Source: Chromobotia macracanthus
Lineage: Eukaryota; Chordata; Actinopteri; Cypriniformes; Botiidae
Length of the DNA stretch: 64,000 nt
Reading direction: 5' to 3'
NCBI GenBank assembly: GCA_036877525.1
Contig: JAZGTH010000087.1
Span: 3,418,001 to 3,482,000, forward strand
Made by a program: the position numbers and the translations under genes. Of this stretch, positions 13,682 to 26,694 are shown piece by piece. The notes below the pieces were generated by a model, which saw only the letters and a list, made by a program, of their open reading frames with translations, was not told where the DNA came from and did no database searches. Numbering within the stretch: position 1 is the first letter of the stretch; the number at the start of each line of letters is the position of its first letter.

Positions 13682-14922
13682 TCACTTTTAAGTCTTTGAC
13701 TAAACTTTGGAAAGCTCACATACCAAGGGTTTTATTTGACACACAATTCACATTACAAAAGCCAGGTTTGTGACCAAAAACACTTCACAAATGCACACAA
13801 TCCCAAACATATACATTAGTACGTACGTAAACTTTTCCCAAACATTCTGTTATTATTTACTCACTTTAATGTTCCAGTTCAGGCTAAGAAACAAAAAACT
13901 TCAACTAAAATGTAAGTCGTTATGCCATAAAAATCTTGCCAAAGCTCCTAAAACTTGGCACTTGGTTTCAAGACATGCAGGAATCAATGGCATTCGGCAT
14001 GACTGATGTCAATCCTGTTGCGATTTCATCCTTTAAGTTTGAATATGCACTGTTCCTGTTTTTCAAAGATTATGTTTAGAGACACTGAACTCAAGCCTGC
14101 AGCTGTTACATTGTGTTTTCTTGCTATCGCTGGAAAGGAATCATTCACACGTAATTCACATAGAATGAATTTCGCTATAAGTAATCTTGATCAAAAGTGA
14201 ACACAAGAAAATGTGTGTATTTGTGTGCATGTTAATCATGTGTGTGTGAGCAGTGGAAAAAAAACAGCAGATAAACAAATTGACAGAAATTGAGAAAGAG
14301 AGAAAAGGGATTGAGAGAGAGACTTCTGAATGCCAGACAAGTCTTTATTTAGCAACACTGATTTAAACCTCTCTCTACCTCAAACTGTTTAACTCGGTAT
14401 GGAAGTCAACTGTGACGTGCTGTGAGTCTCACAGTAACTATACAAATTCCCTTCCAATGGAAGACTGTGTATTTCTTAATGTGAAATAGATTAGGCTTTA
14501 TATCATAAAATCAGACAAAACATAAAAAATTCACTATTTCTCAAAGCCCTTTACAAATGTTTTAAATACATAACTGAGTTTACATTGAATTAGTGTTACA
14601 CAGTTGCACAGTTACACACAACTGTGTCCTGCAGTGTGACATGCCATACATAATTGAAATATAATTACACACTAATCTGAAACATTTTACATGAAGTTTT
14701 GTGACCTTTATAATAACTGAGACCACATGGCCTATTTGTACTTTAACTTGTGTGGCCAGGTTATACAGCAACTCATACAGTTATACAGAGTTTACTCATG
14801 TTAATTAATTGTAGATTCATATATAGCTACCCAAATGTGTGTGTATTCTCACTTTTAGGGATATTTTTGCTCATCAGTGCACAGATGAGAAGTTCAGCTG
14901 AATTCCCAGTTCACATTATTGT

Positions 14923-14926
<4 letters not shown>

Positions 14927-15006
<80 letters not shown>

Positions 15007-15007
15007 T
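14927..15007. repeat. (AT)n microsatellite with two ATGT interruptions
   Basis: About 80 bp of alternating A and T interrupted at two places by a single G. Open frames through it on both strands are artefacts of the repeat. Confidence 0.95.
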
Positions 15008-18000
15008 CTCACTGCTACCAAAACTGCACAGACAGGAAATTTGCAAAGAGGAAACAGACAAGGTTGACCTATTCAGGAACACAATGACCTTGATTTACAG
15101 GCCAAAAGCGTCCACTGAAGTCTGTTGTTGGAGCACACAACTGGGAAATGAACACGTTTGTTACACACACGCTGAATCCTCATGAATACGTACAATGTTT
15201 TCCTGTTAGTGTTATTTTCAAGTTGTTTTCAGGAAATATTTAGATCAGAGCAGCAGCTACAGGCACTACAGGGATTTTCCCTAAAATAAAAATAAGAGTA
15301 AATAAAAAAGAGAGACAAATTCACAATTCCACAATGAGTTTAGGGGAAGACCAAAACTGGTTAACCAAAACATCTGATGTTTAGTGTTAAGTGAATGAAT
15401 CATTCTTGTAGAAAAATGTTTTATATACTGTGCTCAAATATTACTGTATTGTGGAAGCTACAGTTTTACATTTGAAAATCTTGCACATTTCAACTACCTT
15501 AAGAACTCTGTTCCTCTACAGTTAAATGTGTGAAACATTAAAATAACTTCCAGATTTTCCAGAAACAGTTATTTAGCTTCCAGGAATCATTATTCAAGGT
15601 CTGAAACTGAAGGACAGCTGTGAAATATAGACTCACCTTCAAAAACATCATACCTATAGTGACGTTTGGTCATGGTAAAATTATGTTGTGTTTCATCTGG
15701 AGGGACTGAGCAACATTTTTCATGGGAAAAACACCTCGGAAAATTAGGAAGTGACACCAAGTATCAGCTTTGTATTACTTTTTTCTAAATAAAATCATAA
15801 TTATCATTATGAAACATTGACAGATTGACATGACATAACATTCAAATCAAATGTTAACTTGAAGAAAATGGTTGATTAACAATTTTATATTTGCAGCAAA
15901 TATTTTTAACATGGGAAAATGATTATGATTTGTACTGTTGCGTAGATTCAAGGTTACAAATAATATTTGACTTTTTACTTGTTTAACTTGATTGTTATGT
16001 AGTCATTAAAAAAATCTTTATTCATGTAAATGGTATTCAAGATCTTCAGAAAAGTAACATTTTGGACATCCTTATTTGTCAGGGAAATTTTTGTGAACAA
16101 ATTATTGGTTACAGCTACTGTCACACATGTCCTCTCGATCTGTCCCTAATCTGTATTTCCTTGTCTCTGAACATGACAAATTATGTTTTGTATAAGTTAT
16201 TCCCCGTTCTCCACCTATTCCTCTACCACATTTCCCTTCAAAAAAACCCACTCCAGACTTCACAAACAGATCCTGATATTTTTCCAAGGATTGACATTTT
16301 ACATAAATCATAGTAATTAAGCTGAAACTTTCCACAGACATTTACCACAGATGAGGAAAAAAAGAGGAAGAAAGAGAGAAATGAAAACAATCCCATGATG
16401 CACTGTGGGCTGATAGGTGGGTCCAACTAATCCTTCAGATTAAAATGATTGAGTGATTTTTGATGACATGGGAAGGGCTGCTACTCACATTGCACATTCA
16501 CAATAAACTCTCTGACAGAGTTGTTAAAAACAAGGATCAAATTTATAAAGACACCAGTGAACATTCTGATGACAAAAAAAGGATGCAATGCCAAATGTGA
16601 TGTCACAAAGGAAATCAAAATGTTTATCATGGGAGAAACATGGTTTGTTCAGGGTTTTCTTATGTCCAACGCTCTCCGTGGCCTCTTTGCAAGATCGAGG
16701 CACACTGTTGCCCTATAAACAGGGCCCCTCAAGACCACTTACCCTCAAGACTTCAAAGGTTCAGGGGTTGGCAGGGCCTCTGGCAGGGTTCAGACAGACA
16801 TTTTATGTGGATGTATTCCTGCCATGACTCCCCTTTCCCTCCTACATAAATTACCTGGCAGGTTCTCATCCATCACCTCCACAGGTTTCCCACATCAGTC
16901 TACACACTAATGTACATTTAAAAATGTATTAGTAATACATAGTCATACGTTGTTGCTTAGTATGAGAGTGGGCTTTTTATAAACTTTTTGTGGGCATTTT
17001 GGACTCAATTGGAGTCTCAATTGGAGTTCAGTGATATGGATATACAGTACAAACAATATATTGACTTCTAAAGCCGTTTTTTGTGATGTTTCTTTAATTA
17101 GTCTCTCTTAGTCTCTCACAATAATGTAACGGTAATATATGTAATTATTTGCAAGTAATTCAAATCATTAAAAATATGATGTAATGAATTCATTTATGTA
17201 GTCAATTGACAGTCCTATTTTTAACCAATATTACTTTATATAAATTCAAGCCATTTGTCCTATAAAGCATTCTGTTCATTCACAACAAATGCTCAAATCC
17301 ATGAAGACTAAGCATTTGACAGACATACACAATGTCCCCACACATAAATAAGACTACAGTTCAATTGACAGCTGTGAATTTTCTGTCAGTTGTGTGTCTC
17401 CTCAGCACAGAGAGAATCCAGACTGATGCCTACAGTGCACTGTTCATTTCATCATGCTATCACTACGAATCATCTCTAGATTTCTGCTCCTCTATGGCTG
17501 GATCTAGAAACCAAAACTTCTGTCTCAGAGGCAAATGTTCCAGAAAAGTAAAATTATCAGAAGCCTCTTTCAGTGTCTTGGGATTCAAGCTACTGCTGTC
17601 CCAGCCAGAGTAAATAAACCGTTCTTGCTCTGCTAGTATTTACAGCCCCTAGACAGCACGCCAAAAAATCCCCCACGGCCAAAACCCTCCAGAGAAACAG
17701 GCTCTTGCTTGGCCCGAGGTTCTGCATGCACCACAGTAAGCATCTGGAGGCAAAGTAGAGGGATACAGAGAGATGGGCAGATAGGTGAAGTGAATTTGAA
17801 ATGTTCTGACTCAGGTTTCCATAATCCAAACAGCCTTCACTTTAAATCCCACAATATATAGACACGATCAAGCAGTGATAATACCAGTCTGGTCTTTACG
17901 CACGAATACGTGAGACTGGGCTCCAGTATGTGTATAAACGATGTCTAGATTGAGGAGAAAATTTCTCGCTGCAATAAAACACAGCTGGAAGATTTTAGTG

Positions 18001-20954
18001 TGGAAAAAGAACCAAAGCTTGGCATCTTGATTGGCGCTACCCTGGAGCCTGCCAGCCTGCCGCACCGGCACGCCAATCTAAACCAAACCTACTGACCGAC
18101 TTCACATTTTCAACATCTGACTGCACCTACAAGCTTCTGTACCTCATTTATTTGTGTTAGTATTACACATTTTTAATTAATCTTGTTCACACATTCTCAG
18201 TCACACATTTTCTCTCGCTGCCTCTCCTCTCACTGTCTATAAGAGGCCTCCTGTTGGTATGTGTGAAATGTGAATTAGCAGACGGACTGAACCATTCCTG
18301 CTGAGCTCAAAGAAAAACCCAGACGGGAGAAAGCAGGGTGTGTGTATTTCTCTGTCCTGCTCTCTCTCTATTAGATCTTGCCTAGATCCCCCACCTGCAG
18401 GGACCTCCATATTTCACCTATTTAACTGTGCGCCCACACCTCTAAAAAAACACTCTGTTGGTTTCCATCATCTCTTATTGTTTCTTTTAACCTACATTCT
18501 GACCTGCCTGTCAGAAAAAAACGCAGGCGGAGACGCAGGCCACTGTGGTGCTGAGAAACATTGTTTGCTCAAAATGACATGCTTCTGGGATTACCTTCTT
18601 GGAACGAAGTATCTGCTAACTAGTTCATGCTGCACCGGTGCTTTACTGTTTTATCAATTTAATTTTTTTACTAGAGTGCGTGTTGTTAGGAACGTTAAAG
18701 CAATAATACACCAAAAAAAACTAATGCTGCTTCAAACTCAACTTTCAAATCTCTTAGAAAGTTCAATTGTTTGAATATGGACAAGTGCACATTAAAAAAA
18801 AGCTATTGGGGGTTCATAAAACACAAAATAAATAATGACTTTGATTCTGGCTGAACTAACTATTTAAATGTAACTGGCAATGAAACATTCACTAGAGAAA
18901 TTTGGGCATTTTACTTGACAAATGTTTGTATTTTGTCAGCAAGTCAACTGAAATACAAATATACGTTACTTCAACTTCATAACTGCATATTTATCTATTA
19001 TCTATTATCTGCAGTGATTCTGAACAACACAACTATATTTTATTAAAAGCCAACAAACGTTTTAACAATTTTTGGCTCATGTCGTGTCCAAGTAAATCAT
19101 AAACTTTCCATCATAGAGCCAATAAAAATATACTCCATGAATGTAAAAATCATATTTTTCCCATATGTCTCAGTAAAAAAAAAAACATACAAAACAAAAC
19201 ACAAAGGGGATAATTCGGCTGAATACTTTGCTCAAGCCCATTTTGACTGCTTGACCATATTTTTCTGTGTGTGTCCTGAGTAAGACCCACAGCTGAAACC
19301 TTCAGTGACCTCCACAGCGGCCACAACAACAGCAACCCTGTAGGACACTCTCCTCCACAACATCTGCTTCTAATATTCCTAATACCTTCGGTTCTTTCAC
19401 TTCATTGTGTTCTCTAAAGACACATGGTAGTGTGGGTTTGGGGCTGTTGCATAAAACTTTGGTGTGCGGTGTCAAAAGGTCCCCTCCTTCATGTACCTCA
19501 CCCATCTTTAGAGTTCATTTTTTAACCAAAAAGAATGTCACAGGACAAAAAATATGGACCTTTCTAGACATGGAACAAAAATAAAATAATCATCAAGTAT
19601 CATATGTAAAATGTAGTACAATGTATATGTACAAATATGTTGTTTCTTTAAGATTATGAGCACAAAATTAGCATTCAAATGTTACTTACGGTAATGTTTA
19701 CAACAGAGTAGAGAAGTTGAGGTTTTACTTGAAATGTTTATATATTATTTTTGCAGCTGAATCTAAATGAAATGAAAAATAACAAATATACATCAGGTGT
19801 TTAATTATGGCATCTCCATCTACTGGTCAAACCCCTGTTAACGTGACTTGGATTGCGTACGTTACTCAGGCACCAGACTGCAACGATGTGACACTTGAAC
19901 GTATTAAAGAACCAAGGGCAAATTGTGCTTCACCTTTAACCTTTGACTTTTTTCACTGAGGTGAAAGGTCAAACAAGTAGGGAGAGGATTAGGAGAGGAC
20001 TTAAATCGTCTAAGGTTATTGACCTAAAATACAACTGAGTTAAACCACAGGTTAAACCACAGTACTTTTTCCCCAAAATTAGCATTTTCTTTTGCTGTTT
20101 ATCCACTGGGATAAACCACAGAGTCTAATAAAGAACACATGAGAGCACGGTGTGCAACTGCACAAACTACAATTACAGAGAAATTTGTTGATACTGATAC
20201 AGGCTGTCATGAAGAATTTGTTCCATTTTTGTGGCCTAAAATTGCTGGTTCTACACTGCCCTAGCTGGCCTAGAGACAGCTACTGGACTGTGCCAGCAAC
20301 ACTGCATATCTCACACCCACACTTGAAAGCCAGCACACATTTATTGAGTGAAATTTTTGGGATGTCCGTCCAAAAAGGAAATCCGAGATAGGAGAAATCA
20401 AGGGTTACACTAACACTCAAAACACTTTTTTGGGGCACAGACACAAATGACAAACAAACTGTAACATTCTATAATTCGAGTGCTTGATGAGTGACAAGTA
20501 TCAGAAATATCCCATTACCCATGAGCACTCAGTTCTCCAGGAAAGAGCAGATGGAATTGACATCTAAAGGCGTCTGTTCAAGGATTTATGACAGGCTCAG
20601 AGAGGTATAGATTTTCTGGAATTGTAATTACGTTTCTAGCATTGCTAATGCTAGTTATAATATCAACAGATATATCAGTCAGGCATTTAAAAACAAATTA
20701 AGATCATTGTAAACACTTTCTTATCTTTCTCTTATCTATGCCATTATAATACATTCATAATGCTTTTAATACACATTATACAGTAAGCTGTTGTCATAAA
20801 CTACTGTTACAATACATTTTAAAACAGTTAGTTCTGGCCCTCTAATATGATTGGATGAGTGTAGTTCCAGAAGTGCTAATATTTAGTATAACAGAACTGG
20901 GACTCAGATTGTTTTTATTAGATTGAGCATTAAATATTTACAGAAGATGTATGC

Positions 20955-21230
20955 GTGTGTGTCCTAGTATTCACTACTTTATGGGGACCAGATATCCCCA
21001 CAAGTATAGTAATATCAGTGAATTTTGACCTTGTGGAAACATTTGTAGGTCCCCATGAGGGGGGAATCATACAGAATGATCTTTTTTAAAATCTTAAATA
21101 GCAGGAAATTTGTTTTTTAAATGGTTAGGTTTAGGTTAGTATAGGGGAATAGAATATACAGTTTGTACAGTATATAAACCATTATGTCTATGGAAAGTCC
21201 CCATTAAGTCCCAACATGTGTGGCGTGTAT
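20955..21230 (+). repeat. Dispersed teleost repeat (GGGGACC / TGGTTAGGTTTAGG type)
   Basis: It contains TTTATGGGGACCAGATATCC, a complementary-looking GGTCCCCATGAGG, a GGTTAGGTTTAGG block, ACAGTATATAAACCATTA and GGAAAGTCCCCATTAAG. Short TG-rich stretches flank both sides. I recognise this order from a repeat common across teleosts, probably a non-coding inverted-repeat element. Confidence 0.65.
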
Positions 21231-21707
21231 GGGGGTTTACTTAACCATATACTGGGGACAAATTTGAGCCTAACAAATATGAGCAAAACCTCCCTTTGGG
21301 AAAGTCTTCATTTGTACTAATTATATTTATAGAAATACAAAGTTTTTTAATTCTAAAATACAGAAATTGTTCTGTCACGGGTAGAGTGTGGGTAAGAAAT
21401 AGATTTTACATAAGTAAACGTGTGTGTCTGTTTGCATGCGTGTGTGCTGAAAGGGAAAGTTCAGGCATGACTGTGTGTGTGAGAAGCATCATGGAGAGAG
21501 AGAAGTTTGTGACTGTAAGCTCATCACTCTTTCAATCTTTCTTTCTGCAAATTACAGGGTTCAGTGGTGTGAACACAAGCACAGAGACACACCACACTGC
21601 TGGTACACCACACACACACTTTCACTCTGTCACTTTCCACTCAATTTAAACTGTTATTTTTCCTTGAAACTCTGCATTTTGACACACTTCCTAAGGGTTT
21701 TTTTTTA

Positions 21708-21900
21708 CATACTGTGGGGTCCAAAAGTCTGAGGTCACTAGTGAAAATGCTTTTTCACTATTTTGTCATTTAAAATACCATTGTATGTAACATTGTATTA
21801 TGATAATGAAGTGAAAAGGTGATTTGAAAAATGAACATGAATGTCAGATTTTCTTTACATTTGGTAACATTTCAGAAACAATGTTTTAAACCATTCAAAA
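21708..21900 (+). repeat. Fragment of a Tc1/mariner-like miniature element
   Basis: It starts with ACTGTGGGGTCCAAAAGTCT then GAGGTCACTAGTGAAAATG, a sequence I associate with mariner-type ends in fish. I do not see the matching inverted end, so it is probably truncated. Confidence 0.4.
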
Positions 21901-22299
21901 ATACAGTTCACACATGCACTCAATATCCGTGTATTGCACAGAATAAGAAAAGTAAACAAAGGCTTACAAAAGCGAAAGCGAGCGCACAGCTCAGTCAACA
22001 TCAGTCCGTCTTAGGAAGGTTAAACATGGCCTTCCTGATTTTGCCAAGTGAGAGATGTTCTTGGGACAACATTTCAAGGAAACAATCAGTTGTGAGGGAT
22101 AAGTTTACAGTTACTATGAAGTATAACCAGGCTTAGGTGCTTCTGCACCACTGATATTCACATATCATTTCCCTCATGTTTTAGGGATGGTTAGGGTGTA
22201 GGGTAGTGATACGGTTTTTCATACATATTCCAGGGTTAAAAACTGTTGACCAAGAAACATTTGCCACTTGATGAAATCAAGTCAAGCTCTGAACAAAGG

Positions 22300-22555
22300 G
22301 GTTTAATATTGGAGTGGAAAGCAGCGTCTCTTCAAAAAATATTTGCATATTCCTGGGGGTGGGGTTTCTGGGGTTTGTGATGTCACAAACCCATTTGTAG
22401 TCCAACAAGCCATTCATTGCTGTTCTTAAATAGTGATTTTCTGTTAAAGAGAACATCTTCATTGTAACTTTGCACATCATTGCACAAACAGCAACATTAC
22501 ACACTAATACTGAAAAAGTGAAAACACACAATAGGATCCCTTTAAAGTACCAATG
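22300..22555 (-). repeat. Probable dispersed cyprinid repeat
   Basis: Motifs TTGTGATGTCACAAACCCAT and TTTGCATATTCC with AGGATCCCTTTAAAG at one edge recall common inverted-repeat elements of cyprinids. The boundaries are unclear. Confidence 0.4.
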
Positions 22556-22667
22556 TCCTACCAAAACAGCAAAATCTGTACATAATTCTGGACTTTTAGC
22601 CTATTATAATATGCGCCTTAAACAAAAAGTGGATTTAGAAATGTAAACATATTTGTTCACAAGTATA

Positions 22668-22693
22668 TATTATATAACTATAGTTATATAATA
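22668..22693. repeat. Perfect 26-bp palindrome
   Basis: TATTATATAACTA is followed directly by its reverse complement TAGTTATATAATA with no spacer. Confidence 0.9.
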
Positions 22694-22699
22694 CATCTT

Positions 22700-22740
22700 A
22701 CAAACCCATCTGTGGGTTTGTGTTCATCCCACAGATGGAA
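22700..22740. repeat. Overlapping hairpin-forming inverted repeats
   Basis: ACAAACCCA and TGGGTTTGT pair around TCTG, and CCATCTGTGGG pairs with CCCACAGATGG further right. The two hairpins are mutually exclusive. They lie just after the 26-bp palindrome. Confidence 0.7.
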
Positions 22741-25284
22741 GCTAAGCACACTACAGAGACTGCAGCCAGTTCTCATGCAGTGTGGCATCGGTGTCCCCAA
22801 AGCTGAGTTGAATTTGACCTCCCATTAAGATTGTGGACTGTGAGTTATGACTGTGGTAATGGTGTAAGCAGCATTTAACCACTTCCCTCATTCAACACTA
22901 TAATTACTGACCATTCTCATGAGTCACACAGTAAGACAGGCAGAGCACAGAGGAGAAAAGTACAGCAAGAAAGGAATGTATGATACATAAGTGAGAGTGA
23001 GGGAGAACAAGAACGGAATTAATGAAACGAAGATCAGAGACAATGAAAGTAAGAGAGGCGTGATAGAGTGATTGTGAAAGTTGACGTGGTTTCCATGTGG
23101 GTCTCAGGTCAGAACACTTTTCCTTCCTGGCTGTGTTTCAAAACCAAGTTTGACTGCTACTAAGACAAGTGTTTTTTACAAGGAGTTTTTGATTTTGCTC
23201 TTTATAAAAACATTTTGTCCTTTAAAATATTTAGTTCTCTTTTAAAGTGTTTTTAATTACGTTTATTGAGCTTTGCTACAGTGAAAAAAGCTACAGCCCA
23301 TTCAAATTTCATTTTTAATAAATCCACCACTCCATCTTTCTCAGAAAAAGTTTTTGTTAAAAGTAAGTAATTGCAATAAAGGTGATTTTTATCATATTAT
23401 TATTTATGCTAAATATCTAATATAATATGGGTCAAGAAGCACTCTTGTAGTTTGATGTTGATGAGGGGGCTGTGGGGGTATAGAGACAAAAGGAGTGGAA
23501 AACCAATGACCTAGATGGAACATTATGGCCAAAATTGCTGTTTAGGTAGGCAAGATCACTAGGCTTTGAGACACAGCCCACTCCGCAAAACACGTTTTGT
23601 CAAGTAACTTGTGAGATTCATGTTGTAACTCGCTGGTTTAATTTAATTCCTAAGAAATTTGACTATTTACAAGCCTTTTAAATTATACAGCCCAAACAAA
23701 CAATTTTTTTTGTTCCAAAATCCATACTACTGTTGTAAACCACAGACTAAGGTTGACATTTACACTCACTTCTGTAAGATATAAAAGCAAATGTACCCCT
23801 TGCTATTAATTGAAGGTTTTGAACTCAATGGAATGTAACAAACCACATCATGAACTCTCACGGTTCTCACGCACGCTATATTCTCAAACGAATCTTAAAG
23901 TACAAGCCGCGGTACGTGGCTAACAGCACGCGAAAGAGTGCAGACACCTAGAGAATCGAGGGACCACAAGTCAGCGGAGAGGAAAACTAAAACTACTTTG
24001 TCTGTGTGAAAGACATGGGTGGGTTTCAGGTCTTTCTATTAATAAAAATACAGATGCAGAGCCGACGTCAACATCTGTTAACATCGCCACAAATATCAAT
24101 AAACTGAATGGTAAACTGTGCCAAAACTGAATCAAATACAAGCAAAACACTGGGAAATAAGCTAAATTCTGACTGGACATTTATTGAATTTTATGTATGC
24201 ACTTATGTAACTTTAAGTGTGTGTATCGCAAATAAAAATAAAACAAAAAATACAACATTTGCCACCTAGGTAGAGCTCAGCTCAGCTAACCACACTGTTA
24301 ACACAGAGCTGAGTACTCATTTAAACATGTTTCTAAATATTTTGCTTTAGAGGTGCAATCCTGATGTTTCATTTGAATGCATCTCAGCAGGAGACATTTT
24401 AAATGCTTCTCTCACTTGTTAAATCGTAATCAGGTGCCTTTAAAACCCAAATTCTGCTAAATTGTTCAACTGTCTAATTATAGAGTGTGGAGAACGGCTC
24501 ACAAATGGAAACTCAGAAACTTTGGACTTTTCTTGAGTTAATTATTTGCTGGCATCATAATCACTTTTTTCCCAATACAAACAGTTGTATTTGTGGTCTA
24601 CCATAAAATAATGTATCTTTATCACATTGTTTATTTGAAAATAATCCACATGAGGTTAACAAATGTGTGGACCAAGTTGCTCAGAGGGTGTGGAGAACTT
24701 GTTCCTGTCATTGTGAATTTCCCGGTGAGAAAACAGATCCAAGCTCTGTCACGAAAGAGGGACTGTGGAGAAATGGGAATACCAGAGAAGTTGTGTGCTC
24801 GGCCAGGAGACCCAGCTAGGCACTAACCAGAAAAGAAAATTAAAACAGACAGGAGATTGAACCCGAGACCTGTTCACACTAGCACACTCTCTCTCTGATC
24901 CCTGTATCAGCCAATTCTAGCTCTCCCTCATTCTCCGTTTTCCTCATGCTTACCCGCTGACATTTTTAATATCTCTCGCTCACTCACTGTAGCCCCTCCC
25001 CACCCATTCTATTCAGTATCTTCTCTCTCACTTCAATGCTGTTTTCCTTTATAGCTTCTAAATGACATTGATCCCTGTTGACCTGCAAAAAGCGGTTATG
25101 ATTATGAGCAAGGATACTGCTGACCGATATGCCGGGAAAATTAGGACAGCCTCTGTAAATCACTCCAAACTCAAGTGGACCTTCATGTGCTAGAGATGCA
25201 TTAGAGTTGAGGAGGCTCATTGACTCATGGCTGCTGAATGCTAATGCACAGCTGGTCTCAAGGCCGTCACTACAATTAAGGAAG

Positions 25285-25340
25285 TGCTCTACAATGTACC
25301 TATAAATCACTCTGGGGTAAAATGCACCTGCTAAATGGCA
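25285..25340 (+). mobile_element. SINE-like 3' tail fragment
   Basis: ATAAATCACTCTGGGGTAAA followed by ATGCACCTGCTAAATGGC matches the general form of the CGCTCTGGATAAGAGCGTCTG tail shared by fish SINEs and a partner LINE. The sequence to its left is not clearly SINE. Confidence 0.4.
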
Positions 25341-25545
25341 AGAAACTAAGAGGCTGAGGTCAAACAAAGATGGGATGCATTTAACAGTCCTTAGTACACT
25401 TTAGTACTCTGTTGTACTCTGTAGTACATGAGATCATTTAGTGCTGCAGGTTTCTGCTCCTGGCATCTTCATCGATTACACAAGTAATTAAGAATTACAT
25501 TGCATTGTATCTAATAAAAATAATGCAAACTTCTTAGATGTACTG

Positions 25546-25575
25546 ATTATTATTATTATCATCATCATCATCACC
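25546..25575. repeat. (ATT)n(ATC)n trinucleotide repeat
   Basis: A short run of ATT units passes directly into ATC units. Confidence 0.85.
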
Positions 25576-26672
25576 AGGAAGTGTGGAGCGAGCCGGTAGA
25601 GAGAAACTGAAAACCTGAAGTGGAGTCGGAGTGATTACAGAATGCTTTGAGAGGAAATTATACATTTATCGGTTCACATATGCCATTCTAGACTCCAAGT
25701 TGCTTGAAAACATGCAAAACTTGATGCTTTGGCATCATTCTGAGCATTATTACATTGCATCCGGAAAAAAGATACCGTACCAAAACCTTTTGGTTATTGA
25801 TCTGTATAAAAGCAACATCATATCATAAATTGTACAGAATATCAGCATGAATGTGAATACCTGTGTCACATCTGTGCTTCAGTATACTCTGTATATTACA
25901 TTATGTACAGCACTCAGCACTCCTGCTCATGTGGTATTGCTTAAGCGCAAACACAGCCACATGACATTCCAGGATTACTAATAGAGAGAAAAATAAATTA
26001 ACTAAACAGTGGAACAAAATCACCATCCATTAAGCACTGTGCCACAGCTACAACCATAAATTACAACAGTCCAATAACTAATGTTAAAAATAACCAGCGC
26101 ACAAAAAACAACTTTAAAGCAGGCTTTTACAGCAAAGGTCTACATACAGTAACATTCTTCTATAAATTATACAATTATCTACAACACCAAATAAGGAAAG
26201 GTATATAAGGAAGGGTATGTGCAGGAAATTTATAAGAAAAAATTAAAGGTCAACATAACACATCCATCAGTCATACATTATGCTTCTACCAAAGAGATTT
26301 GCAACATATCTGGTGATCAAAAACAATAGTAAATAAAATATTAGCAATGCTTTAATAGTACAAATCACTCTCTGTATTTTACATATAGAAAACAACTGTT
26401 ACATTCACACAGAAGGCTGTGCAAGTAAGCTAAGACACCTACTATAGGTTAGAGTAACTCTTGACTCCAGACAGAGGCAGTTAGCATTCTTTTGGCTTCA
26501 GTGTTGATGTGGTTTAAGAGCCAACAGAACTATGGTGGTGGAGATCTATGCAGTTGGAGGTTAGAGTGTCTCAGCAAGAACTTGGAGGAAATAGACCCAT
26601 TTAGGAGAAACTGTGTGTGCTGTAAAACCACTTGGCCGTAAGAACATTCAACTTCACATAATGAACACCCCA

Positions 26673-26694
26673 ACACACACACACACACACACAC
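26673..26694. repeat. (AC)n microsatellite
   Basis: About eleven AC units. Confidence 0.9.

Larger units (their letters stand above)
10673..20954. other. Gene-free interval
   Basis: Holds the SINE at 11392-11568, the miniature element at 13002-13180 and the GT and AT microsatellites. Two GC-richer blocks without repeat features stand out at about 17600-18080 and 18230-18560 and could be non-coding conserved sequence. No coding exon is supported. Confidence 0.55.

Noticed and set aside
14894..15185. Open frames rich in Tyr-Ile across the AT repeat
   Set aside because: Direct translation of an AT microsatellite. Present on both strands.
18340..18774. 144-codon plus-strand open frame
   Set aside because: Starts in a CT-rich run, resembles no family and has no supporting signals.
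24984..25367. 127-codon minus-strand open frame
   Set aside because: Overlaps a SINE-like tail on the opposite strand and has no family resemblance.
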